A stretch of 15,597 nt of DNA from JAEZFI01 sp044508215 (GCA_044508215.1 JBIQID010000070.1:1-15597), one strand, 5' to 3'; positions 1-5,807 are shown, counted from the first letter of the stretch. Notes: generated by a model not told the origin, from the letters alone. Made by a program: numbers and translations.

Positions 1-82
1 CTAGCGGTGGCCCCTTCGACCTCCGAAAAGGATTGGGACGCCCCCGCTGGCCCGAGCCAGCAGGGGACTGCAGACTGGCGGC
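1..82. other. Non-coding left edge with a strong hairpin
   Basis: No gene could be supported here. The stretch contains an inverted repeat: CCCC (42-45) and GCTGGC (46-51) pair with GCCAGC (56-61) and GGGG (63-66) around a 4-base loop, with one bulged A at 62. On the plus strand no T-run follows it, so it is at best a weak terminator for a gene lying left of the window. A TAG triplet at 2-4 could be the end of such a gene, but this cannot be judged from the window. Confidence 0.4.
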
Positions 83-277
83 ATGAGCCTCGGTGCGGAA
101 CTCGGGTCGCTGTCGTCGACGATCGACGGGCTGGTGCAGCGCGTCGGGGAGCTGGCGCGCTCGAGCGAGGGGCACGCCACCGACGACGTGAGCGTGGCGC
201 TGTACGACGTGGAGCGCTCCCTCTCCGCGGCCTCCCGCCGCCTCGGACGCGTGATCCGCGACCTCGACCGCAGGTAG
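83..277 (+). CDS. Small hypothetical helical protein (64 aa)
   Basis: I do not recognise this protein. It is 64 residues, soluble and predicted mostly helical: a heptad-like N-terminal half (LGAELGSLSSTIDGLVQRVGEL) is followed by an Arg-rich C-terminal helix ending in RRLGRVIRDLDRR. There is no signal peptide, membrane segment or cysteine. The ATG at 83 has no Shine-Dalgarno sequence. A possible -10 box CAGACT (71-76) lies six bases upstream, which would make the message leaderless like many genes in this window. It stands alone, with a hairpin upstream and a long non-coding stretch downstream. Codon third positions are mainly G or C, as in its neighbours, which supports real coding. It could be a small DNA-binding or structural protein, but no function can be assigned. 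Confidence 0.6.
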   Translation: MSLGAELGSLSSTIDGLVQRVGELARSSEGHATDDVSVALYDVERSLSAASRRLGRVIRDLDRR

Positions 278-352
278 ACGGTCACCCCGCCGGGACACCT
301 CGGCGGCTGCCTGGGCAACCCCAGCCCGGGCGACTGAGCGCGTCACTGGGCG

Positions 353-388
353 AAAACGACACCGGCGCCCCCCGAAGGAGGCGCCGGC
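353..388 (-). terminator. Intrinsic terminator of the small RNA
   Basis: Minus-strand stem of eight G/C pairs (387-380 with 369-362), plus a possible outer G-T wobble (388-361), around a 10-base loop TCCTTCGGGG. It is followed within six bases by TTTT (356-353). This is the clearest Rho-independent terminator in the window. On the plus strand the corresponding tail is absent, so it acts in one direction only. Confidence 0.7.
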
Positions 389-447
389 GGGCGATGAGGG
401 CGGCGGGACCACTCATCGTCTCAGTCCAGGTGGCGGGTACCTGGATG
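353..447 (-). ncRNA. Candidate small RNA, 6C-like
   Basis: Read on the minus strand, about 95 nt form three consecutive stem-loops. Stem 1 is TCCAGGT (445-439) with ACCTGGA (431-425), enclosing the loop ACCCGCC. Stem 2 is CGATGAG (418-412) with CTCATCG (398-392), enclosing a 13-nt loop that includes CCCGCCGCC. Stem 3 is CCGGCGCC (387-380) with GGCGCCGG (369-362), followed by TGTCGTTTTCG, a typical intrinsic terminator. A good -10/-35 pair lies just upstream (453-481), placing the start near 446-448. Two C-loop hairpins plus a terminator in about 95 nt is the layout of the actinobacterial 6C small RNA (B11 in Mycobacterium tuberculosis), which pairs with G-rich mRNA sites. The loops here lack six uninterrupted Cs, so membership of that family is an inference. 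The existence of a small RNA gene is better supported than its family. Confidence 0.62.
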
Positions 448-452
448 TCCAC

Positions 453-481
453 ATCATAACGAAGGGGGTTCTCACTGAAAA
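453..481 (-). promoter_or_regulatory. Sigma-70-type promoter of the small RNA
   Basis: On the minus strand TTTTCA (481-476) and TATGAT (458-453) are separated by exactly 17 bases. TATGAT matches the TATAAT consensus at five of six positions and TTTTCA matches TTGACA at four of six. This is the best consensus promoter in the window and predicts transcription starting near 446-448, immediately before the first RNA stem. A strong -35 and -10 pair contrasts with the -10-only promoters of the protein genes. Confidence 0.6.
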
Positions 482-511
482 GCCCCGTCTCGCCACGGAC
501 AGTGTTCAGGA

Positions 512-530
512 GAGGTGCCGAACTCACCTC
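512..530. repeat. Perfect inverted repeat GAGGTG-N7-CACCTC
   Basis: Six-base arms (512-517 and 525-530) flank a 7-base spacer. It lies about 30 bases upstream of the -35 box of the small RNA promoter and may be an operator half-site pair or an RNA hairpin. No protein is identified as its binder. Confidence 0.45.
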
Positions 531-533
531 GGA

Positions 534-556
534 CACCCTCTGTCACGCAGAGGGTG
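534..556. repeat. Perfect inverted repeat CACCCTCT-N7-AGAGGGTG
   Basis: Eight-base arms (534-541 and 549-556) flank the spacer GTCACGC. As RNA it is a stable hairpin on either strand, but no T-run follows on either side. On the minus strand it lies about 120 bases past the nth stop, so it could protect or end the nth message. Its right arm overlaps the element that can instead pair with 623-633. Confidence 0.5.
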
Positions 557-633
557 GCCGGACGGCCCCGAAGCGCAGCGGAATCACCTGACTGTCATTT
601 CGGACGCGTCCCGCGCGTGCCACTCTGCGTGAC
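542..633. repeat. Long-range 11-bp inverted repeat, alternative to the local hairpin
   Basis: GTCACGCAGAG (542-552) is exactly complementary to CTCTGCGTGAC (623-633), separated by 70 bases. Pairing these two consumes AGAG (549-552), which is also half of the local hairpin 534-556, so the two structures exclude each other. Such overlap is a feature of switching RNA leaders, although no downstream gene on either strand is positioned as an obvious target. Confidence 0.45.
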
Positions 634-646
634 CTCAAGTCTCAAT

Positions 647-662
647 TGTGACTTTCGTCACG
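647..662. promoter_or_regulatory. Crp/Fnr-family-like palindrome
   Basis: TGTGA-N6-TCACG, with a perfect core GTGAC-TTTC-GTCAC. This is one base from the classic TGTGA-N6-TCACA site used by Crp, including GlxR and Crp proteins of actinobacteria. It lies 17 bases past the nth stop codon, in a locally AT-richer patch. No well-placed -10 box was found beside it, so its target is unclear. Confidence 0.35.
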
Positions 663-678
663 CTTGCTACCTGGATGG

Positions 679-1350
679 TCAGCGCCCGCCCACGCTGAAC
701 GCGGACGGGCAGAAGTCGGAGAGCACGCACTCCCCGCACCGCGGCTTCCGCGCCACGCACACCCGTCGACCGTGGAGGATCAACCTCAGGCTGAAGTCAC
801 CCCGCTCTGCAGCAGGGAGCATCGGGTTCAAGATCATCTCGACCTTCACCGGGTCCTCTTCGTCGGTGATCCCGAGGCGACGGGAGAGGCGCAGGACGTG
901 GGTGTCCACCGGGAGGCCGGGCAGGCGGAACGCCACGCTCCGGATGACGTTCCCCGTCTTCCGGCCCACCCCCGGCAGGGTCACCAGGTCGTCGAGCCGG
1001 GTGGGGACCTCACCGCCGTAGTGCTCGACCAGTCGGTTCGCCATCCCGATGAGGTTCCGCGCCTTCGTCACGTAGAAGCCGGTCGAGCGGATCGCCTCCT
1101 CGAGCTCGGTCGGATCCGCCTCGGCCAGGGACTCGGCATCGGGCCACCGCTCGAAGAGGGCCGGCGTCACCATGTTCACCCGGGCGTCCGTGCACTGTGC
1201 GGAGAGGATCGTCGCCACCAGCAGCTCGAAGGCGTTGCGGTGGTCCAGCTCGCACAGGGCGTCGGGGTACTCCCCCGCCAGGCGGCGCGCCGTCTCACGC
1301 GCCCGCCCCGCCGGTGTGCGAGGACGCCGGCGGCCCTGGGGGGAGGACAT
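679..1350 (-). CDS. nth: Endonuclease III (DNA glycosylase/AP lyase)
   Basis: Base-excision repair enzyme that removes oxidised pyrimidines and cleaves the abasic site. The 223 residues match the family's usual length of about 210-245. The helix-hairpin-helix motif LPGVGRKTGNV (125-135) carries the catalytic lysine K131, and the general-base aspartate D149 sits in VDTHV. The C-terminus has the canonical iron-sulfur spacing C198-X6-C205-X2-C208-X5-C214. The ATG at 1350 is preferred because a TANNNT box (TACCGT, 1363-1358) lies seven bases upstream, giving a leaderless message. The reading frame stays open further upstream only because it shadows the divergent acetyltransferase gene. It is divergently transcribed from that gene, with overlapping -10 boxes. 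Confidence 0.95.
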   Translation of the reverse strand: MSSPQGRRRPRTPAGRARETARRLAGEYPDALCELDHRNAFELLVATILSAQCTDARVNMVTPALFERWPDAESLAEADPTELEEAIRSTGFYVTKARNLIGMANRLVEHYGGEVPTRLDDLVTLPGVGRKTGNVIRSVAFRLPGLPVDTHVLRLSRRLGITDEEDPVKVEMILNPMLPAAERGDFSLRLILHGRRVCVARKPRCGECVLSDFCPSAFSVGGR

Positions 1351-1357
1351 GGCGGCA

Positions 1358-1367
1358 ACGGTAGCCT
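1358..1367. promoter_or_regulatory. Divergent promoter with overlapping -10 boxes (nth / mshD-like)
   Basis: Plus-strand TAGCCT (1362-1367) serves the acetyltransferase ATG at 1378, and minus-strand TACCGT (1363-1358) serves the nth ATG at 1350. The two hexamers share the base pairs 1362-1363. Spacings of 10 and 7 bases to the start codons imply very short or absent leaders. No Shine-Dalgarno sequence is present on either side. Assignment rests on the TANNNT pattern and its repetition at other starts in the window. Confidence 0.45.
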
Positions 1368-1377
1368 TGGCCGCACC

Positions 1378-2013
1378 ATGGGAGACCCGCTCGACCCCGC
1401 CGCGGTCAGCGCGGCGCTGGGCCTCGAGCCCGAGCACATCGGCGGACGCCGCCAGTGGTGGCTCCGCGAAGCGCCGCCGGAACGCCACGACCACGCCGTC
1501 GCTCTCGGCCTCGTGCGCGCCCGCCGAGTCCTCCAGCTCCGGGTCCCCCTGCCGCTCGAGGCGGAACGGGAGCCGATCGAGCTGGACACCTTCCGCCCGG
1601 GCACCGACGACCACGAGTGGCTGGAGGTGAACAGCCAGGCGTTCGCCGACCACCCCGACCAGGGCGAGATGACCTTCGACGACCTCCAGGCCCGCATGGC
1701 GGAGGACTGGTTCCGACCCGAGGGCTTCCTCCTCCACCGCGACGCCCAGGGGCGCATCGATGCGTTCTGCTGGACGAAGGAGCATCGCTCCGTGGAGCCC
1801 GAGATGGGCGAGATCTTCGTCATCGGGGTGCGGCCCGATCGCCACGGCCAGGGGCTCGGTCGCGCGATGACCGTCGCCGGGCTGGACCACCTCGCCGAGC
1901 GAGGGCTGCAGCTCGGGATGCTGTACGTCGAGTCGGACAACCTCCCCGCACGCCGGCTGTACGAGTCGCTGGGGTTCCGCCTCCACCACGAGGACGTGGC
2001 GTATGAGCTCTGA
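1378..2013 (+). CDS. Mycothiol synthase-like GNAT acetyltransferase, shortened
   Basis: Predicted to transfer an acetyl group from acetyl-CoA, most likely the last step of mycothiol synthesis (MshD). Residues 71-211 form one complete GNAT domain that follows the MshD C-terminal domain closely: FRPGTDDHEWLEVN, FADHPDQGEMT, the acetyl-CoA loop VRPDRHGQGLGR (151-162), and LYVESDNLPARRLYESLGF near the end. Typical MshD has about 300 residues and two GNAT domains. Here residues 25-60 resemble only the tail of the first domain (ending LQLRVPLP), so that domain is largely missing. The ATG at 1378 is supported by the -10 box TAGCCT. Extending the frame upstream would run antisense through nth. The stop overlaps the rlmN start by 11 bases, suggesting an operon. 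Another N-acetyltransferase activity is possible. Confidence 0.82.
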   Translation: MGDPLDPAAVSAALGLEPEHIGGRRQWWLREAPPERHDHAVALGLVRARRVLQLRVPLPLEAEREPIELDTFRPGTDDHEWLEVNSQAFADHPDQGEMTFDDLQARMAEDWFRPEGFLLHRDAQGRIDAFCWTKEHRSVEPEMGEIFVIGVRPDRHGQGLGRAMTVAGLDHLAERGLQLGMLYVESDNLPARRLYESLGFRLHHEDVAYEL

Positions 2014-3115
2014 GCGCCGGCCCACCTCCACCCGCGACGAGCGGAGGACCACCCGGTACGACCTGGACCGCTCCGAACTGGGGGCGCTGCTCGACGGCGA
2101 GCCGTCCTACCGAGTCGACCAGGTGTGGCACGGGCTGTACCGGCAGCTCGCCGAGCCCGCCGACCTGACCACGCTCCCGAAGTCGCTGCGCGAGCGGCTC
2201 GCCGAGGACCTGCCGTCGGCACTCTCGGAGGTGACCCGCCGCTCATCCGACGGTGGCGACACGGTGAAGCTCCTGTGGGCGCTGCAGGACGGCGCCACCG
2301 TCGAGACCGTCCTCATGCACTACGCCGACCGCACCACGGTGTGCGTCTCGACCCAGGCGGGGTGCGCGATGGCGTGCAGCTTCTGCGCCACCGGGCAGGC
2401 CGGGTTCGAGCGCCACCTGACCACCGGTGAGATCACCGAGCAGGTCGTCGCCGCCGCCCGCATCGCCGCGCCACGGCGCGTGTCGAACGTGGTGTTCATG
2501 GGCATGGGCGAACCGCTGGCCAACTACGACGCCACCATCGGCGCGGCGCATCGCCTCAACGAGGGCCTCGGCATCTCCGCGCGCCACCTGACGGTGTCGA
2601 CCGTGGGCGTGATCCCCGGCATCCGGCGGCTGGCGTCCGAGCCCCTGCCGGTGAACCTCGCCGTCTCCCTCCACGCCGCCCGCGACGAGCTGCGGGACGA
2701 GCTGGTGCCGCTCAACCGCCGTTCGCCGCTCGACGACCTGGCCGCTGCCTGCCGCGACTACCTGTCGGCGCGCAACCGCCGTCTCAGCTTCGAGTGGGCG
2801 ATGATCGACGGGGTCAACGACACCGAGCGCGACGCCGACGAGCTCGCCGCGTTCGCGAAGCCGCTCCGCGCGCACGTGAACCTGATCCCGCTGAACCCCA
2901 CCCCCGGCTACCCGGTGCGGGGCTCGACGCACGCCCACGTCCGCTCCTTCCGCGACCGGCTGCGTCGAGCGGGCGTGAACGCCACGATCCGCGACAACCG
3001 TGGAACGGACATCGACGCGGCCTGCGGCCAGCTCCGCGCCGAGCACGACGTGACGCCCATCTCGCTCGGCGCGAGGTCGGGGCGCCGGGGCCGTGCGGAC
3101 AGACTGGGAGGATGA
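2003..3115 (+). CDS. rlmN: Dual-specificity RNA methyltransferase RlmN
   Basis: Radical-SAM enzyme that methylates C2 of adenine 2503 in 23S rRNA and of adenine 37 in some tRNAs. The protein has 370 residues, the usual length. The iron-sulfur motif is C121-X3-C125-X2-C128 (CAMACSFC). The two extra cysteines needed for the methyl-shuttle mechanism are present: C114, seven residues before the cluster, and C341 in AACGQL. Other family signatures are FMGMGEPLANYD (165-176) and LIPLNPTPGYP (294-304). The ATG lies inside the end of the acetyltransferase gene (2003-2013 overlap) and the stop overlaps the next start as ATGA, so all three genes are probably translated from one message. Confidence 0.95.
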   Translation: MSSERRPTSTRDERRTTRYDLDRSELGALLDGEPSYRVDQVWHGLYRQLAEPADLTTLPKSLRERLAEDLPSALSEVTRRSSDGGDTVKLLWALQDGATVETVLMHYADRTTVCVSTQAGCAMACSFCATGQAGFERHLTTGEITEQVVAAARIAAPRRVSNVVFMGMGEPLANYDATIGAAHRLNEGLGISARHLTVSTVGVIPGIRRLASEPLPVNLAVSLHAARDELRDELVPLNRRSPLDDLAAACRDYLSARNRRLSFEWAMIDGVNDTERDADELAAFAKPLRAHVNLIPLNPTPGYPVRGSTHAHVRSFRDRLRRAGVNATIRDNRGTDIDAACGQLRAEHDVTPISLGARSGRRGRADRLGG

Positions 3116-3561
3116 ACTCCTTCATGGCCTCGCTCAAGCAACGCCGCTGGTTCAACCCGTCGCTGCCGCAGATGCTGCAGATCGCGGTGTTCCTCCTCTA
3201 CTTCGAGGCCTTCTTCGCGCTGATCGACGCCCTCGACGGCCTCAGAGGGGCCAACGCACGCTGGCTCGTCCTCGCCTGGGCGCGGGTGCCGATCGCCCTC
3301 CTCGGCGGGTTGTGGCTGTCGGAGGAGCGGAAGCGCGGCTACCAGCTCGCCGTGGCCGCCGCCGTCTACCCCTTCGCCCTCCGGCTCCTGATCGCGATGG
3401 GTGCCCTCGGGCCGCTGAACCCGTTCAGCGTCGCGTCGCAGTCGCCGGCCCGGTTCGTGATCATGGGCACCAGCATCCTGAGCTTCGCCTTCGAGGTGGC
3501 GCTGGTCGTGCTGCTCCTCCACACCAAGTCACGTGAGCACGTGAAGATCTGGTTCCGATAG
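3112..3561 (+). CDS. Four-helix membrane protein of unknown function
   Basis: I do not recognise the family. The 149-residue protein has four likely membrane helices at about 22-41, 51-70, 77-99 and 114-137, with a basic N-terminus (LKQRRWF) and a basic tail (KSREHVKIWFR), which suggests both ends are cytoplasmic. The loop LWLSEERKRGYQLA between helices 2 and 3 is strongly charged. The ATG overlaps the rlmN stop as ATGA, a hallmark of translational coupling, and GGGAGG sits immediately before it. Association with rlmN may be conserved operon structure or simple packing. No catalytic motif was seen. Confidence 0.75.
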   Translation: MNSFMASLKQRRWFNPSLPQMLQIAVFLLYFEAFFALIDALDGLRGANARWLVLAWARVPIALLGGLWLSEERKRGYQLAVAAAVYPFALRLLIAMGALGPLNPFSVASQSPARFVIMGTSILSFAFEVALVVLLLHTKSREHVKIWFR

Positions 3562-3564
3562 TTT
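3529..3564 (+). promoter_or_regulatory. Possible operator and -10 box before the MaoC gene
   Basis: TCACGTG (3529-3535) and CACGTGA (3538-3544) form a 7-bp-arm palindrome with a 2-base centre, at the end of the membrane protein gene. TAGTTT (3559-3564), overlapping the stop codon of that gene, is a plausible -10 box. The palindrome would lie near its -35 position, as expected for a repressor site. The palindrome also encodes SREHV, so chance cannot be excluded. Confidence 0.3.
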
Positions 3565-3620
3565 CCGCCGGGCTGCACAGCGGCACCCCCCCGACACTTC
3601 GCTCCAGGAGGAACGACGAG

Positions 3621-4079
3621 ATGGCGACCGAGATCCAGGGTCTGGCAGGTCTGAAGGAGCTGGTGGGCCAGCACCTCGGCTACAGCGACTACGTGGAGAT
3701 CACACAGGAGCGGGTGGACCAGTTCGCCGACGCCACCGGTGACCACCAGTGGATCCACGTCGACCCCGAGCGAGCGAAGGACGGGCCGTTCGGCGGCACC
3801 ATCGCCCACGGGTACCTCACCCTCTCGATCGGCCCGATGCTGGCGCCGCAGGTGATGTCGGTGTCCGGCATCAAGATGGGCGTGAACTACGGCTGCGGCA
3901 AGGTCCGCTTCCCCTCCCCCGTCCCCGTCGGCTCGAAGCTGCGCCTCGGTGTCGAGGTGAAGGAGTTCGAGGAGATCGGCCCGGGTCAGGCGCAGATCAC
4001 CTACCTCTACACCTTCGAGGTGGAGGGTGCGCCGAAGCCCAGCTGCGTCGCCGAGGTGATCGTCCGCTTCTACGAGTAG
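3621..4079 (+). CDS. MaoC-type (R)-specific enoyl-CoA hydratase
   Basis: Likely hydrates trans-2-enoyl-CoA to (R)-3-hydroxyacyl-CoA in fatty-acid metabolism. The 152-residue single hot-dog-fold protein carries the hydratase-2 motif FADATGDHQWIHVDPERA, with catalytic D41 and H46, followed by GPFGGTIAHGYLTL. Length and motif match mycobacterial HtdZ (Rv0130) better than the larger two-domain MaoC proteins. Unlike most neighbours it has a strong Shine-Dalgarno sequence AGGAGG (3606-3611), nine bases before the ATG, and thus a leadered message. It stands between the membrane protein and the peptidase, in the same direction. The acyl chain length it prefers cannot be read from the sequence. Confidence 0.88.
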   Translation: MATEIQGLAGLKELVGQHLGYSDYVEITQERVDQFADATGDHQWIHVDPERAKDGPFGGTIAHGYLTLSIGPMLAPQVMSVSGIKMGVNYGCGKVRFPSPVPVGSKLRLGVEVKEFEEIGPGQAQITYLYTFEVEGAPKPSCVAEVIVRFYE

Positions 4080-4131
4080 GCGGCACCACGAGGTGAGGGC
4101 GCCCTGCGGCCCCGGGAGGCCGGATGGGCCG

Positions 4132-4137
4132 TACCCT
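4132..4137 (+). promoter_or_regulatory. -10 box of the lipoprotein peptidase gene
   Basis: TACCCT lies eight bases before the GTG at 4146, in the context GTACCCTTGGC. The same GTA(G/C)CCTTGGC string precedes the acetyltransferase start at 1378. The spacing predicts a leaderless or nearly leaderless transcript, and no Shine-Dalgarno sequence is present. Confidence 0.45.
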
Positions 4138-4145
4138 TGGCGGCC

Positions 4146-5807
4146 GTGACCCCCACCTCCGACCGCTCAGGTCACCGATCGTCCGTCGGCCGCGGGGCCC
4201 TTCGCCCCGCGGCTCCGGCGCGCCTCGTGGCAGCCGCAGTGGCGGTCGCCGTCACGTTGGTCGCCGGGTGTGCCGGCAACGAGCTCCGCTCCGATGTCGC
4301 CGAGGCGACGTCCACCACCGCGCCGCCGACCGCTCCTCGGCCCACGGCGGCGCCCAGCACCTCCGCGCCGGGATCAGGGCCCACCACGACGCTCCCCACG
4401 CCTGAGCCGCCCGGTCCCGAGACCGGGTTCCCCGCCGACTGGCAGCCGAAGCCGCTGGCGTGGGAGGCCTGCCCCGACGACCCGGAGGCGGAGTGCGCGT
4501 ACCTCGCCGTGCCCCTCGACTGGAGCCAACCGGCCGGCGACCAGATCAGCCTGGCGGTGGCGCGCTACCGCGCCGAGGGTGAGCGGGCCGGTGCCCTGTT
4601 CGTGAACCCGGGCGGCCCGGGCGCCAGCGGCCTCCGCTTCCTCTTCCGCGGCGGGATCGACCGCGAGGAGCTGTCCGGCTTCGACATCGTGAGCTGGGAC
4701 CCGAGGGGCGTCGGTGCCTCCACGTCGTTCACGTGCGGCGCCGGTCTGCCGTCGTTCCTCGGTCTCGACCCGGACCCGGACACGATCGACGAGGTGCAGG
4801 CGCTGCACCGGGGCGCCCAGTCGGCGTTCGCGGAGTGCAGCACCAGCCCTGGCGATGCGGCGCTCCTCCGGAGGGTGGGGACCGACGACGCCGCACGTGA
4901 CCTCGAGGCGCTCCGCATGGCGCTCGAGGACGAGCGGCTGAACTACATCGGGTTCAGCTACGGCACCTACATCGGCGAGCGCTACCTCGACTTCTTCCCC
5001 ACCCGGGTGCGTGCGATGGTGCTCGACGGCGTGATCGACCCCCGCCTCGGGCTCACGAAGATCCTCGAGGGCCAGACCGAGGCCACCGACGCGGTCCTCA
5101 CCGAGATCCTCGCCGACTGCGAGAAGCGCCCTGCCTGCACCGTCCGCGACCCCGTCGGCACCTACACCGCCGTGCGCTCACGGCTCGAGTCGTCGAACCT
5201 CCCCGGCGAGTCGCCCGACGAGCCGCTGACCGCCGCCCGCTTCGACTCCGCTGCGATCTTCGCGACCTACGACCCGGTGAACTGGAACGAGTTCCTCGAC
5301 GGGCTCGCCGAAGCCGCCACCGGCGACGGGGCGCGCCTCGCCCGCATGGCGGACCGCTACCGCGACAGCGTGGGCTTCACGGCGTACACCGCCGTGACCT
5401 GCCTCGACTCGGTGGTCCCCCGCGGCGGGAACGCCTGGGACCAGTTCGTCGCCGGCCTCCGCCTGCGCTCCCCACGGCTCGGCGGTGCGATCGGCTACGA
5501 GATGCTGCCCTGCGCGACCTGGCCGGTGGAGCCGATCGACAGCACCGGCGAGGTGGTCGCCGAGCGCTCACCCGCGATCCTCGTCGTGGGCAACCGGGGC
5601 GACAACGCCACCCCGTACGCCTGGGCGGAGGCCGTGGCCGACATGCTGGCCAACGGCCACCTCCTCACCTACGAGGGCAAGGGCCACACCAGCTACGGCC
5701 GCGACGACTGCGTCGACGCGATCGTGCACCGGTACGTGAACGAGCTGGCCGTGCCGCCCGAGGGCGCGACCTGCGCCGGTGGCGGCGGGGGTGCCGGGGC
5801 CGCGTAG
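4146..5807 (+). CDS. Secreted lipoprotein serine peptidase, S33/TAP family
   Basis: An alpha/beta-hydrolase peptidase of the tripeptidyl-aminopeptidase type, probably anchored outside the membrane. A basic N-terminus, a hydrophobic stretch (26-40) and the lipobox VAGC, with C42 as lipidated residue, form a lipoprotein signal. A Thr/Pro/Ala-rich linker (about 50-92) leads to the catalytic domain. The S33 oxyanion motif is NPGGPGASG (154-162), the nucleophile S271 lies in GFSYG, and the acid and histidine are D486 (GNRGDNATP) and H514 (GKGHTSY), the last two in a TAP-like C-terminal region. Six or more cysteines suit an exported protein. The tail is Gly/Ala-rich. Relatives include Streptomyces Slp/TAP peptidases and mycobacterial Hip1. 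The GTG at 4146 was chosen for its -10 box. A TTG three codons upstream lies inside that box. Confidence 0.88.
   Translation: MTPTSDRSGHRSSVGRGALRPAAPARLVAAAVAVAVTLVAGCAGNELRSDVAEATSTTAPPTAPRPTAAPSTSAPGSGPTTTLPTPEPPGPETGFPADWQPKPLAWEACPDDPEAECAYLAVPLDWSQPAGDQISLAVARYRAEGERAGALFVNPGGPGASGLRFLFRGGIDREELSGFDIVSWDPRGVGASTSFTCGAGLPSFLGLDPDPDTIDEVQALHRGAQSAFAECSTSPGDAALLRRVGTDDAARDLEALRMALEDERLNYIGFSYGTYIGERYLDFFPTRVRAMVLDGVIDPRLGLTKILEGQTEATDAVLTEILADCEKRPACTVRDPVGTYTAVRSRLESSNLPGESPDEPLTAARFDSAAIFATYDPVNWNEFLDGLAEAATGDGARLARMADRYRDSVGFTAYTAVTCLDSVVPRGGNAWDQFVAGLRLRSPRLGGAIGYEMLPCATWPVEPIDSTGEVVAERSPAILVVGNRGDNATPYAWAEAVADMLANGHLLTYEGKGHTSYGRDDCVDAIVHRYVNELAVPPEGATCAGGGGGAGAA

Larger units (their letters stand above)
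278..678. other. Structured intergenic region with no supported protein gene
   Basis: About 400 bases lie between the small plus-strand gene and the end of nth. Open frames here have poor codon bias and cross obvious hairpins, so none is called. The content is mostly RNA-like or regulatory: a minus-strand small RNA with promoter and terminator (353-481), two perfect inverted repeats (512-530 and 534-556), an 11-bp long-range inverted repeat (542-552 with 623-633), a 10-bp palindrome GGACGCGTCC (602-611) and a Crp-like site (647-662). Base composition is less GC-rich around 450-500 and 635-665 than in the flanking genes, as expected for promoter regions. Confidence 0.6.

Noticed and set aside
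7..459. 150-codon plus-strand open frame
   Set aside because: It overlaps the better-looking 64-codon gene in another frame and yields an Arg/Gly/Pro-rich sequence typical of frame shadows in GC-rich DNA.
282..536. 84-codon minus-strand open frame across the small RNA region
   Set aside because: It crosses three perfect stems and a terminator, has no ribosome site or homology I recognise, and its composition does not look like a neighbouring protein. The RNA explanation is better.
646..674. Plus-strand promoter TTGTGA with TACCTG 16 bases later
   Set aside because: The -10 match is poor and it would drive transcription antisense into nth with no gene to serve.
664..1377. Upstream extension of the acetyltransferase frame
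   Set aside because: This part lies antisense to nth, whose motifs are unmistakable. The -10 box at 1362-1367 marks the true start at 1378.
1351..2052. Upstream extension of the nth frame
   Set aside because: It lies antisense to the acetyltransferase gene. Family alignment begins near residue 15 of the 223-residue protein.
4137..4145. TTG start three codons before the peptidase GTG
   Set aside because: It overlaps the proposed -10 box TACCCT, which could not then be transcribed as coding sequence.
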